DNA from: Nilaparvata lugens
Taxonomy: Eukaryota; Arthropoda; Insecta; Hemiptera; Delphacidae
Direction of reading: 5' to 3'
Length of the DNA: 64,000 nt
Assembly (NCBI RefSeq): GCF_014356525.2
Contig: NC_052518.1
Coordinates: 8,787,021-8,851,020, forward strand
The position numbers and the translations under genes are program-made. Positions 31,907-42,465 of the stretch are shown here, in pieces. The notes beneath the pieces were generated by a model. The model was not told where the DNA came from. It ran no database searches and worked only from the letters and a program-made list of their open reading frames with translations. Positions within the stretch are counted from its first letter, which is position 1. Every line of letters begins with the position of its first letter.

Positions 31907-33015
31907 TACAGTCGAACCTCTGTATAACGAAGTTGATTATCCCAAGGAAAAATTCGCTGCAGAGAGGTATTCGTTATTGAGAGGTTCTGTCAAGAAAACT
32001 GCCACGATCCTATGAAACTTATTATATCGTATCACGGCGGTAAATAAATGAATATGATACATAGAACATTTCATCGCGAACGTAGGTAGGGTACCTATTA
32101 GCCCAATATTAATATGGAAATTTGAAAATGCATGCAGTTCAAAATAAAAAAAACATGTTTTTTGAATATTTATAAAATGTAATAAGTAAGTAAACTCACC
32201 AATTTATTTTCAGAAAGCTTGATTTGTACTATTAGTAGAGTTTAATCAAAGTACATACTCTGTAGCAATATTTTTCAACTCTTTACACTACTATTAGATG
32301 GAACGCAAAATACGGTTATTTTGTCAATAACTTCACAATAAATACTATAATAACTCAACTTTCCTATTTTTAATGTTTTATATTTGAAAAAGTGAGTAAT
32401 TTTCGGCTGAATTTTTCATTTGAATAAAAAAATCATGTTTGATAAACGACTCACATCTATTCAAACAGTCAGGTTCTATTCAAACACTAATTTTCCAGTC
32501 TTAGTCCTTGCCTGATAATTTTGAAAGCCTCTAGTACTTTTTGATGTGACGGATTCTTCTCCTCAGGTTCGTCACAGCTATCATCATCATAGCCAGTTTA
32601 AAGAATTGAAATGTGTGACAAAAGCAAGAATGGGGAAGTCCAGTCGTTCACCTGCCTGGTCTACAATAATGATAAGTTCTTGGAATTCAATTTCCAGTAA
32701 TTTGCATTCAATTTCCGACATGTGTTTCACCCTCTATTGACTATCTACCACCCTATCTTCTACCTACCTGAATTGCCATTATTTTTAGTATATTGACATT
32801 TCAGCTGAAAATAAACAATTCCTTGAAAATAACCGTCTGCTTCCTATACACACTACACTTTGTATGTTGAAGTCAAGAGAAAATTTTGTTGATGAGAGGT
32901 CCGAAATACGTTAAATAGAGGTGAATAAGCAGCCAAAAATGTCATGGGACCAGATGAAAATTCGTTGTGTAGAGGATTTCGTTAAGTGGAGGTTCGTTAT
33001 AGAGAGGTTCGACTA
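31907..33015 (-). mobile_element. pogo/Tigger-like DNA transposon, internally deleted
   Basis: TA-flanked inverted ends CAGTCGAACCTCTGTATAAC at the left and, on the other strand, AGTCGAACCTCTCTATAACG at the right, with further AACGAA repeats inside both ends. These are the usual ends of pogo/Tigger elements. The ~1.1 kb length and scarce coding remains indicate a deletion derivative. Transposase residue is on the minus strand. Confidence 0.8.
32495..32596 (-). pseudogene. Tigger-like transposase C-terminal remnant
   Basis: Minus-strand translation gives YDDDSCDEPEEKNPS followed by HQKVLEAFKIIRQGLRLEN and a stop. An acidic linker followed by an ALEAL..LR-type helix is how many pogo/Tigger (CENP-B-related) transposases end. 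The DNA-binding and DDE domains are gone. A 64-codon frame on the plus strand at 32546-32740 is a shadow of this region. Confidence 0.65.
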
Positions 33016-34045
33016 TATATTATATCGATATCCTCTCTAGAGTCTAGACCGCTTGAACTCTGAACGCCTGATTTGCTCTCTGCATATATATACAGAATAT
33101 ACACCCTAGATGCTCTTTGATATGATTACATCGATTCGTGGTAGACTTCACCCAAAGTTTTCTCGGTCACAGTCAATATGAACTGATAAGAGCTGAAAAA
33201 CATTGAAACAAAGAGTCTTTTGCTGGAAATATATCAAAATCTAGGAAGGCTGTAAAAACGCATGTTTTTTATTTGTGCTGACAACTGACAATATGATAAA
33301 AATAGTTTTGTACGAAGTACAATGAATGAAATCCAGGGCCAGATGTATCAGTTTGGCGCCCCTAGGCCCCGCTGTAGTCACAGGTACTCTCCTAAAACAT
33401 ATTTAAAAAATCCATAAAAGGCCTATTATGTTAATTGATTAAAAACCATATCACAATACAAAATTTTTCAAGAAGACTGAGTACATAATTTATAATCAGT
33501 GGAACTTCAATACATCGTTTTTATCTCAATAAAAAGAAAACAACAAATAAAATAGTTCTCAATAAATGTTATGAATACAAGGATGAATTAATCCTATCAT
33601 GGTAGATCAGTATCAATATCACATGAATGAAAATTATTCATTTACTGTCAAATACTAAACTTGAAAGCTTAGAAAAGGCTCAGTTTGTAATCTCAAAGTC
33701 AGCTCGTATGAGAAATGAATGAAGAACGCCAGTTTTGCATTAAAACAACAACTTTGCATCAAAAGTGACACAGATCTGTTCTAGAAATAGTCAATCTGTA
33801 CATGATAAGCCGTATATTCATATTGAAATATACCACACATTGCTATCTCCACATATTTGTTACACACATTTCAGTGTTATATATTGCAGTTCACGAATTT
33901 GTTGGAGATACAGATGATAGTAGTATGAGAATAAACAAATAACAAAATGTTAACTGTTAAAAAAGTCCATGCACTACAAACAGTTGTAAACTGTTTAGTA
34001 TTGACAAATTAGAAATATTTTTTTAGAAATAGATAGCTGTTGTAA
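33016..34045. other. Unassigned AT-rich DNA
   Basis: No gene recognised. GGCGCCCCTAGGCCCCGC (33355-33372) is a small GC-rich island next to CAGGGCCAG, reminiscent of some DNA-transposon ends but without a partner. Confidence 0.4.
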
Positions 34046-34343
34046 GATTGATTTATTGATTGATTGATTGAGTACTTTATTTATGTAGATTACAATATAT
34101 ACTGGCTTATACACTTATATACATTAGCTTACAATACAGCAAAATTATAGATGAATTTACATAATATAGACTAAGAAAATAATTATTGAACTGTATATGA
34201 TATGAAAAAGTAATTTGTAATATAATAACTATAGATAGTTATATTGTTATGCATCTACATAAAATGGCGGAGCTTTGTACATATCAATGTCCATTCTTCG
34301 GAAAGAATATTAAAAATATCCTCCCCACTAACTCTACCAAAAA
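34046..34343 (-). mobile_element. SINE-like element with CAAT-repeat tail, copy 1
   Basis: Read on the minus strand, it starts near TTTTTGGTAGAGTTAGTGGG and GAGGATATTTTTAATATTC and ends CATAAATAAAGTACTCAATC with a CAAT repeat. Copies at 52414-52699 and 55562-55861 have the same two ends. Shared 5' boundaries argue for a discrete short element rather than randomly truncated LINEs. No tRNA boxes were recognised. Confidence 0.75.
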
Positions 34344-34528
34344 AGATAAGATATTATGAGATAACTCCCATACTCGAAAATGGTGCTAATACCAGTGAGT
34401 ATAGAATGTGAATATATATACAATCTGTACATTACATTCTATACTTACTGGCTAATACAGTGAGTACTTGCTTCTAGAAAACATGTTCTAACATAAGTAG
34501 TATTAAGTAGAAAGATTGAAATGCATCC
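34344..34528. other. Unassigned DNA
   Basis: No feature recognised. Confidence 0.4.
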
Positions 34529-34700
34529 TAAAGGTGCGTACAGACTTACGCGCCGCGAACATTAGCAATTCACTTTTAATCAGCTGACTATATCTGTATT
34601 TTCACAGGAACGGTATACGATATAGATATAAAAAGCTTGGCATCAGCTGATTAAAAGTGAATTGCTCATGTTCGCGGCGCGTATATCTGTACGCACCTTA
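34529..34700. mobile_element. AAGGTGCGTACAGAT palindromic MITE, copy 3
   Basis: Both ends are complete (TAAAGGTGCGTACAGACTTA and the complement of TAAGGTGCGTACAGATATAC), with arms CGCGCCGCGAACATTAGCAA and TTTTAATCAGCTGA. The centre holds TATCTGTATTTTCACAGGAA. TTA/TAA-type flanks. Confidence 0.88.
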
Positions 34701-34718
34701 AGAGTAGCATAGACAGTT

Positions 34719-35018
34719 TTGGTTACAAGAAATCTCCCAGTTTGGGAAGAACCTTTTCCAAGTAGTGGGAAAAAGATCTTATCATCTTGGCCAAAGATCC
34801 ATTGTTTGATCCAAGACTGTCTCCATTCTTGCAATACAATCGCAGTATTGGATTCAACCTTTTTGAATTGGATTGAACGTCACGTTATTTCGAAACCGAC
34901 TCTGAAGCTCTTGACTGACAAACGTTTGTCACAACACTGGGAGACCTCCAAGTCTGCGTTATTTGTACAATGTAGAATCACGGAACGAAATTCAGTCTTT
35001 CGTAAGCTTAACGATTGA
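34719..35018 (+). other. Unrecognised open frame, 99 codons
   Basis: It opens at an ATG directly after a MITE (MVTRNLPVWEEPFPSSGKK) and contains LKLLTDKRLSQHWETSKSAL. Composition is less AT-rich than the flanks. No domain recognised; the DNA to 35220 has similar texture and may belong to the same unit. It could be a host or mobile-element exon remnant; function is unknown. Confidence 0.2.
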
Positions 35019-35594
35019 GTAAATCAGCAACAATAGCTGAGTAAACAGAACGGATCCTTCGGTCCTCTTACAATTGGTTGGTTCGATCCTGGGGAACTGA
35101 TTTGTTTTATTAGGACTGAAGATCCTCTGAAAAAGGATAACTTCATCAGTAGGATCTTCATCGGTAAACTCCAAGAATAAAGCGACTATAACATTTTGCA
35201 ACAACATTCTCCTCTTTTAATTCCTCTCCACGTTCTGTAAAGAAGTATCAGAAATATGAAGGATTATAACGAAACCCTTTAGAAAAATGATTCAACTTAG
35301 AGAGCTTCTAAACTTTGTACAAATATGGGATAAACAGATATCCATTTCTTTGATGGGGTTGAATGTAAACACCTTGATCTGGTGTGTTTCTAGTACACTG
35401 ATCCTTGTTCAGAGGAGGAGAAAAAGAATTGAAACTTCTGAAAGAGATTGATCGAGCTATAATAATTTCATATATTCCGCTACAGAAAAATTCAACAAAA
35501 TATATTCAACCATCCCACACTATCAACCTGGTTTTTTACGAGTATGTGGCAAGGTATTCTAACGAAATGTATTTTTTTATTCAGGACTACTCTT
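35019..35594. other. Unassigned DNA
   Basis: No feature recognised. Confidence 0.4.
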
Positions 35595-35772
35595 GAATAT
35601 GAATAAAAATCGAGAAACCAAGTACCCTTTTCAAATTATGCACGACATGTTTCGGCTATATAATGAAATTATCAACAGATTGGAAAATAAATAAAATTTT
35701 AAAAACATTAAAAATAAGAATAATTTTGAAAGGGTACTTGGATTTCTAATTTTTATTTATATTCTAACGAAG
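35595..35772. mobile_element. Fold-back of the AGTACCCTTTT family, copy 2
   Basis: Outer inverted arms: ATATGAATAAAAATCGAGAA with ACCAAGTACCCTTTTCAAAT, mirrored by TTTGAAAGGGTACTTGG and AATTTTTATTTATATTC. Inside, on the minus strand, are CTGTTGATAA, a weak stem and GCCGAAACATGTCGTGCAT (35641-35679). Confidence 0.6.
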
Positions 35773-35995
35773 TATTTACCGGAATACTGTTTCGTTACTT
35801 GAAATAGTTTGAGATATAATTCTCGAATGAAAATTGTGAGATGAAAATGTACGATCTATGTTGATAGAAAGATTAGACATTGTAGAATTGATACAAGTAA
35901 CTGGCTGGGAGTGACGAGTGAGGACTAAGGGTGTAGAATTGATTTAATTAATGAACTTGACACTAAAAGCATTAAGAAAAACAAATTGTCAATTT

Positions 35996-36142
35996 TATTC
36001 TGTTCTTTCTTTATTGATTCATACAATTAGTACATACATTTATACATCATTACAATGATAGGGAGAGAAAAAATGAAGTAACCTTGTGCTATTCCTCTCC
36101 CAAACTGAGATAAGGTTACACATAGTCCAAAATAGGTTAAGT
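35996..36142 (-). mobile_element. LINE 3' end (GGGAGAGGAATAGCACAAGG type), copy 1
   Basis: Minus strand: CTTAACCTATTTTGGACTAT, GTGTAACCTTATCTCAG, TTGGGAGAGGAATAGCACAA, TTTTTTCTCTCCCTATCATT, then GAATCAATAAAGAAAGAAC. It matches 62884-63012 closely. Terminal fragment only. Confidence 0.75.
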
Positions 36143-36150
36143 CTTTATTT

Positions 36151-37205
36151 AATAAATAATGTATATTTCTCATGAAAAAAGTTGCATAATTATTGTAAGT
36201 TGACAGCTTGGCTCGTTTTGAGTTAAATGAGATGACAGTTAACAGTTACTCAACAATTAATGGATTCAACAGATGACAATCAAATAAATCTATATATATA
36301 AAAGCAAAATGGCACTGATTGACTGACTGACTGACTGACTCACTCACTCACTCGTAGAGCTAAAAATATACCGGACCAAAAACGTTCAAATTTGGTAGGT
36401 ATGTTCAGTTGGCCCTTTAGAGGCGCACTAAGAACGGATTTGGAAAAATTTCCAAAGATACGCCCAAAATCTGCGTTTTCCAGCGTTTTTTGCGCTTTCT
36501 CAGCTTTATCGAGAACAAATATGAACAGAAAATGTTCAAATTTGGTACAGAAGCTCAGCTAGGGTGTAATAATGTTGTGTTAGTTAGAAGGAATTTGCAA
36601 TAACGTCAAAGATACGCCCAAAATTAGCCGTTTTTTGCGTTTTCTCAGTTCTTTTATCAAGTAATAGACAGAAAATGTTCAAATTTGGTACAGTGGTTTA
36701 GCTAGGGTCTGAAAATTTTGTGATGAGGTGACTTTAATATTTCATCAAAGATACGCCCAAAATCAGCGTTTTTCCAACGTTTTTCTCAGCTTTTCTGCGT
36801 TTTCCCAGTACTTTGACTCAAATGCTCAAATGAAGAATGCAGGCTAGCGAAGCGAGCCCCCGCTGATCTCATTTTTGGACGATCCTGTCGGGGGTCCAGG
36901 AGGCTGAGCTCCCTGGCTAGAGGGATACGGCGAGCGAAGCGAGCCTGACGGCTAGTAATTTATATTTCTCATGAAAAAAGTTTTTTGTTGTAAGTTGATA
37001 GCTAATGGGAGTTAAATGAGATCACAGATAACAGCCACTCAACAATTAATTAATTCAACAGATGACAATCAAATAAATAATAAATAATCTATATTTCTCA
37101 TGAGCAAAGTTACATAATTATTGTAAGTTGACAGCTAATGAGAGTTAAATGAGATCACAGTTAACAGCCACTCAACAATATCAATGAATACAACTGATGA
37201 CAATC
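36151..37205 (+). repeat. ~130-bp minisatellite, three units, split by a Helitron
   Basis: Units contain TATATTTCTCATGANNAAAG, TTGTAAGTTGACAGCT, GAGTTAAATGAGAT, ACTCAACAAT and ACAGATGACAATCAAATAAA. Unit 1 is 36151-36288; units 2 and 3 are 36956-37080 and 37081-37205. The Helitron falls exactly between units 1 and 2. Confidence 0.85.
36289..36955 (+). mobile_element. Non-autonomous Helitron (~667 bp)
   Basis: It starts TCTATATATATAAAAGC after an A, is followed by a TGAC/TCAC repeat (GACTGACTGACTGACTGACT), and ends GCGAGCGAAGCGAGCCTGAC then GGCTAG before a T. A-TC...CTAG-T boundaries, absence of terminal inverted repeats and a GC-rich 3' tail are Helitron hallmarks. The interior carries three diverged copies of AAAGATACGCCCAAAAT with CAAATTTGGTA. 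No Rep/helicase. Confidence 0.85.
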
Positions 37206-37534
37206 AACGATCGGATTTTGTCCAAAAACAGAGCTTGACGTTGACATGAATGAAAATTTCAATTTGCGGCTAGGATGTAATTCATGAGCATTCTATTCAA
37301 GTCAGCTTCAGATTCAGACATCTTTCATCCCTCGTACAGATTCTTTCATTTTTTCTGCACCCCTTTGTTCCTTTTGAAGGGGCGAAACAAATCTGCAAGC
37401 AGTGAATTGTGGAATAGATCGATGTCTCGAGGGGTTCCTCTACCTTCCCTACGATTGGGTTGCCATCAAATATGGAATTGTGTACATAGCAGCGGAAGGG
37501 TGATTGTTATGTACCCTTTCCATTCCCTAATTCT
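37206..37534. other. Unassigned DNA
   Basis: An open frame at 37284-37574 has no recognised domain. Confidence 0.4.
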
Positions 37535-37688
37535 GCAGTATTACTATATAGTAGCAATGTGTATCACGCAGTAAATATAGGAACAGTATAAATTTACTCT
37601 TTCGGTAGTAATGTTCATACTATATATAGTAGCAAACAGTATCTCGCAGTAAACTATAGGAACAATATGAATTTACTCTTTCGGTAGT
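37535..37688 (+). repeat. ~77-bp minisatellite, left part (2 units)
   Basis: Units with CATACTATA..AGTAGCAA, CAGTATCTCGCAGTAA, CTATAGGAACA and TTTACTCTTTCGGTAGT. The array resumes at 38866 after a LINE. Confidence 0.85.
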
Positions 37689-38865
37689 GAATTGAAATGA
37701 AATGAAAAAGATTTTATTCATCCAAAAACCAAAACTATTACAATAACAGGAAAATCTCTTATCATCTAAACATAGAAATTTACAGTGATAATGATGTAAC
37801 AAAATGATAAGATTCTTTTATAAGAATGAATAAAACAAAAAACGGCCCGAGGCCTAGCCTGTGTGGGGTGGATGCATAAATCTTAAAACTAGAGCTAAGA
37901 ACTACGTAGATGAGTTTGTTCAATAAACTGTTTATTTAATAACAGTTTATTTAATAAACTGTTAGAATGACATAAACTAGAAGAAACAAAGTGGACTTCA
38001 CATAAATAAGCTATTATAATAGGATATACAATACTTAAAATACACTGACTACCAAATTTATTATATGAAATTAACCTCTAACTCTATAAGGGGTATGATG
38101 ATGAATGATGAAATCATTTCACATAAAGCAATTCCACGGGAAAAACATAAAGATACAAATACAAAGTATACGCACAATAATTCAGTGTAAGAGACCATAT
38201 ATGCAGATATAATGACATTGAATTGCAAAGTACAGGTGAATTTGAATTTGACATTGAATTGCAATCAGGTTAAGTTATATCAGGGATATGAAAAAGTATT
38301 AGTATCCTCTAATTGCATAAGGTACTCCTTCACTTCTTTAAGAAAAGTGTGTTTATTATTCAATGATTTTAGTGTAATAGGGAGTAAATTATAAAACTTT
38401 GGAGCCAAGAAGGAATAAAATTTTTTGAATAGAGTTAAATTTGGTCTTGGGGTATTCACATCCAATCAATTTCTCAAGATATAATTCAATCCAGGTCTTT
38501 CACACCTTCGTTCAGTGCTGGCTCTATCGAAGAAAATCTTTATCACTTTATAAATACAGTATATAAATTTTGGAATGGCAATATTCTCATTGCTCTAAAC
38601 AAAGGCCTCGTATGTTCAACATACCCTGCATTACAAGCCTTGCGGATGAATGACTTCTGCAATGTAATCAATGGTTTGAGTGTTGTATGGTATGCTGCTC
38701 CTCAAATGGATAACCCATACTGTAATTTTGAATCAGCAAAAGCATAGTATAACATTCTCATTACATCAGGGGGACATATAGATTTGAACATATAGAATAT
38801 TCTTGTGCATTTCATAAGTTTATTTTTCAAATACATGACATGTAAATGACATGTAGAATTTCATA
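37689..38865 (-). mobile_element. 5'-truncated non-LTR retrotransposon inserted in a minisatellite
   Basis: Minus-strand order: RT C-terminal remnant (38850-38280), a ~590-bp 3' UTR and a tail GAATAAAATCTTTTTCATTT with CATTTCAATTC. Minisatellite units flank it on both sides, fixing its extent to about 1.18 kb. The 5' truncation is at about 38865. Confidence 0.8.
38280..38850 (-). pseudogene. Reverse-transcriptase C-terminal remnant with stops
   Basis: Minus-strand translation from about 38775: DVMRMLYYAFADSKLQYG, then LSI followed by a stop where WGAA is expected (TGG to TGA), GAAYHTTLKPLITLQKSFI, RKACNAGYVEHTRPLFRAM, RILPFQNLYTVF, then stops. A later open stretch (38465-38280) has KFYSFLAPKFYNLLPITLK, equivalent to the GPRLFNELP-type segment near the end of ORF2. 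This is the same region of the LINE protein as at 31263-31748 and 53288-54031, without the catalytic YADD part. At least three disabling changes make it non-functional. Confidence 0.8.
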
Positions 38866-39275
38866 CTATACAGTAGCAAACAGTATCTCGCAGTAACTAT
38901 AGGAACATTATGAATTTATTCTCTCTGTAGTTAAGTTTTTCATACTATAGAGTAGCAAACAGTATCTATAACTAACTATAACTAACAGTATCTATAACTA
39001 AATAGTATCCTTGCAGTAACTATAGGAACAGTTTGAATTTACTCTTCCGGTAGTAAAGTTCATACTATACAGTAGCAAAGAGTATTTTGCAGTAACTATA
39101 GGAACAGTTTGAATTTACTCTTACGGTAGTAAAGTTCATACTATACAGTAGCAGAGTATCTTGCAGTAACTATAGGAACAGTTTGAATTTACTCTTCCGG
39201 TAGTAAAGTTCCTACTAAACAGTAGCAAAGAGTATCTTACAGCAACTGTTGGAACAGTATGAATTTATTCTGAAT
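38866..39275 (+). repeat. ~77-bp minisatellite, right part (about 5 units)
   Basis: Successive TATAGGAACA marks lie about 73-79 bp apart between 39021 and 39250, and units carry AGTATCTTGCAGTAACTATA and TTTGAATTTACTCTTCCGGT. The first unit is longer because of extra ACAGTATCTATAACTAA repeats near 38955-39000. Confidence 0.88.
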
Positions 39276-39697
39276 TGTAATGAAGGTGATGTTGTGGTAG
39301 ATATTCATGAGTAAATTGAAATTGTTATTCACTTTGAAATTGTTACAATCTCTAAAAAGCTATGACAGTGAATTGAGCCGATTTACTAGCATTTCGATAC
39401 TGATGTAGCAACTGAAACTAGCTCCTAGGTTTCTAATAGATAAGTGATTGTGAAAATTCCAATTCATTAATTTACTTGAATGAAAAAGACTAAGAAATTG
39501 TCAAAAACCACAGATTTATTGATACTTAGAAAGACAGGTTTCGGTTATCACACCATTGTCAATCTCTGATAAACTAAAACAATAATTTACTCATTCGAAA
39601 AGCCGCAGATATTTCTAAGGAATTAATGATTTCAGCGTTGTGATAAAATAACGTGCTAAAATTTGTATATTGCTTGTTTTGTGAGTACAAACTAGTA
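39276..39697. other. Mostly unassigned; GTTTCGGTTATCACACCATT motif
   Basis: 39533-39562, read on the minus strand, gives TTGACAATGGTGTGATAACC then GAAACCTGTC, a hairpin (GGT/ACC) followed by GAAAC as in the other hammerhead-like motifs of the window, but the CUGAUGA box is mutated. Nothing else was recognised. Confidence 0.35.
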
Positions 39698-40115
39698 ATG
39701 TTTGCTTGTTCTTATCATTGAAAAATACTTGAGAAATGTTATTATTGGAATAGAATTAACAGAAAAATTATACCTTTCCATTCAAAGTGAATTTTGTTAT
39801 AGATTCACACTATATTGATTATTTAATAGCTAGTATTTTGTAATAATCAAGCTTTTGTAGAGTTTAATTGGGAAGATGAAATTCTGAAACCTGTAGCTAT
39901 TAATTGTTTTTTGAGAAAATACAAGTAATTTTCGCTTGTTTTTATCATTGAAAAATGTTACTATTGGAATAGAATTAACAAAAAATTATACCTTTCCATT
40001 CAAAGTGAAATTTCGTTATAGATTCACACTGTATTGATTGTTCAATAGCTTGTATTTCGTAATAAATCAAGCTTTTGTAGAGTTAATTGTGAAGATGAAA
40101 TTCTGAAACCTGATA
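39698..40115 (+). repeat. ~218-bp diverged tandem pair
   Basis: Shared blocks: CTTGTTNTTATCATTGAAAA, TTATACCTTTCCATTCAAAG, TTATAGATTCACACTNTATT, AATCAAGCTTTTGTAGAGTT and GAAGATGAAATTCTGAAACC. Period measured at TACCTTTCC: 39771 and 39989. Confidence 0.88.
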
Positions 40116-40699
40116 CAATTATTAATAATGGGAAAAGCACAACATTCAAAAATCAGGTATTTAATCAATCAATGATTGCTTGATGAGGATGATTTCTTGT
40201 GTGATCTTTTCGAATTTCCATTATAGTCCCAACATACAATCCAAGTCAAGACTTGAAGTCAATTCAGTCTTCATTGAGTAAATACAATAATAATTATGGA
40301 GTCTGATTCAAAAAAGGCTTGTATATACCACGATCCACAATAAGCTTGCTGTTATTGACTTGTTTTATTGTCTCTTTTCTGTTTAGGGCTACTTGTAATA
40401 TAAATAGAAATACAAATCTCAGTACCCTTTTTTAAATTAACTTATCACAACATGTTTATTTCGACTTGTTTCAACTTATTCAGATTCAAACGATTCGAAA
40501 TAACATAAGACGCGTTATTATGCGTACTTACAACATTTCAACCAAACCGATTCCAATTTCCAATATGTTCTTCGATATTTCCTCTGCAAATGAAAATACA
40601 AGAATGTGAGAATTTTTCGTTCAAGTTAAGCGATAACTAGAGTGGACATTTTTGTCCAAACTTCCCTACTTCATCAAATAAAAAAGTTATTCTATTCAA
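40116..40699 (+). repeat. AGTACCCTTTT family member plus block shared with 47440-47640
   Basis: 40387-40480 has GGGCTACTTGTAATATAAAT, CAGTACCCTTTTTTAAATTA and CACAACATGTTTATTTCGAC, a decayed relative of 35595-35772. 40640-40699 (GAGTGGACATTTTTGTCCAA, ACTTCATCAAATAAAAAAG) recurs at 47455-47520. The rest is unassigned. Confidence 0.5.
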
Positions 40700-41150
40700 T
40701 GTAGTGCTCAAATTGACGATAAATGTTCCTGAAATTTATTATTTCTTGAATAATCTATTCAAAATAACTCTTTGTTACAAGCTTCTAGTATAATCTTTAA
40801 GCCATATTCACAGTCTACCAACTGTATACCAAGTACCAAATGTATGTTAAAAAAAATAAATACATACTTTACTGTATATTCTGAAAATGTACTAGTATAT
40901 ATCATGCAGTATAATAAAAAGCCATTTATTTATTCTATGTGTTAAAATTGACGATAAATATTCCTCATATTTATAAATTCTGAAACAATTCAAATTTACT
41001 CTTTGTTGACAAGTTTCTAGTATAATCTATAAGCTATATTCACAGTCTACCAACTGTATACTGAGTACCAAATATATGTTTAAAGAAAAAACAAATACAT
41101 ACTTTACTGTATATTCTGAAAATGTACAAGTATATCATGCGGTATAATAA
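40700..41150 (+). repeat. ~232-bp diverged tandem pair
   Basis: Both units carry AAATTGACGATAAATNTTCC, TTCACAGTCTACCAACTGTA, ACATACTTTACTGTATATTC and a closing GTATAATAA. Period measured at CAGTCTACCA: 40811 and 41043. Confidence 0.9.
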
Positions 41151-41295
41151 TAATAATACTGAGGGTGAAGCCCACATAAGCTCTTAGGCTTGTGCGTGGG
41201 TAATGAGTGAGAGGGATGATGAGAGATTACGACTACTTAGGTAGTCAGGACCAACGGCTTATCGTCTCTTCCGAGAAACGAGAATATGAATTGAA
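41145..41295 (-). mobile_element. RTE-like LINE/SINE 3' end with ATT tail
   Basis: Minus strand: CTCGGAAGAGACGATAAGCC, GTTGGTCCTGACTACCTAAG, TCGTAATCTCTCATCATCCC, CATTACCCACGCACAAGCC, AAGAGCTTATGTGGGCTTCA and an ATT repeat. The final part matches the SINE at 58486-58710; the GCCGTTGGTCC part matches the module at 45140-45398. From memory this is a widespread RTE-type insect tail. Confidence 0.6.
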
Positions 41296-42465
41296 TCATC
41301 AAATATTGGTTTAATCTGCACGCATCTATTCTACTGCAGTTATTTTGAGTAAAAATATGATATTCCAAAAAGTGAACTGTGATTGAACCATTGCCTTGAT
41401 GCATTGTCAGATCTGTGGCTAGATGACACAAGTTGATAAGTCACATTTTTGACCATATTGAGTTATGCATATGGTTGTGTTCAGAAAAATTAGATCTATA
41501 AGATGGTATAACTAGATATGTTGTATCTCTGTAAATAGCTGAGATAAAGGCTGAGATTTGCTCAAGCCTGATAGAGCATTTTCTTCCAATTCCTAAGTTG
41601 ACAAATATTGATAAGTACATATATCTCTACACTCTTCTACCGGTTTGTATTATAATCCAATTATGATAAGATGGCAAAATTTGATAAGTGTATGTACTGG
41701 TAGGCTATTATAAAATCTGAGAATTGATAACCTACATTGAGAACTACATAACCCATACAACTTTGCAAACAGTTATAGTTTGGTTAACTTGATCAATACT
41801 TGTAAATAATATCAATTAATTGTTAAAAAATATATTCAAATTTCTAAATAATCGATTTTTAAGATATTTCCTATACTGTTACATTGTGATTTGAAACATT
41901 TGGCAGCTGGCAAAACATGATATCTCTGACATCACTTGCAAAAGTTCTCAATAGTTAATTTAAATAAATGTGTTATTCCTTGATATTTTATATTTAAATA
42001 GTCAAAGATCAGCTGATTATATTAGTGTAAAATTGATAAGAAAAAATATGATAACTAATTTTTTCAGCTATGTCAAACTTTCAAATTGCTCTCCTGAAAA
42101 GTTTACAAATCATGACTTATCAGCTACTTGTGTCATCTACCCACAGAGATGATAAGCCCACAATCAGCTGATGATAGCCAACACTTCTATTACAGATGTT
42201 TTTCCACTTTTTCACACATATTTGTCTCACATCCTACGAATTTTTCTAGCTTTCTCCGTCTAATCATCAGCTAGGAGCCTGAGTTGAGATTATTGAGACT
42301 GTACTGTAGGCCAACTACCATGCAGTGCTCTTGCAGTTAGTTGTTACCCCTCCGCGGCAGATATCATCTCTCTTTTTAAAAGTATGAGAGAGCAGAATCA
42401 TGTTTTGTGTTGCCCTGCAGCAAGCACGCGAATCCATTCTGTAGCCATTTATTAAATCGTTCTCC
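41296..42465. other. Unassigned DNA
   Basis: No gene or shared repeat recognised over 1.1 kb. Short open frames (41237-41431, 41970-42152) have no domain. Confidence 0.45.

Noticed and set aside
33335..33375. hAT terminus CAGGGCCAGATG with GGCGCCCCTAGG
   Set aside because: No matching inverted end and no 8-bp duplication could be found downstream.
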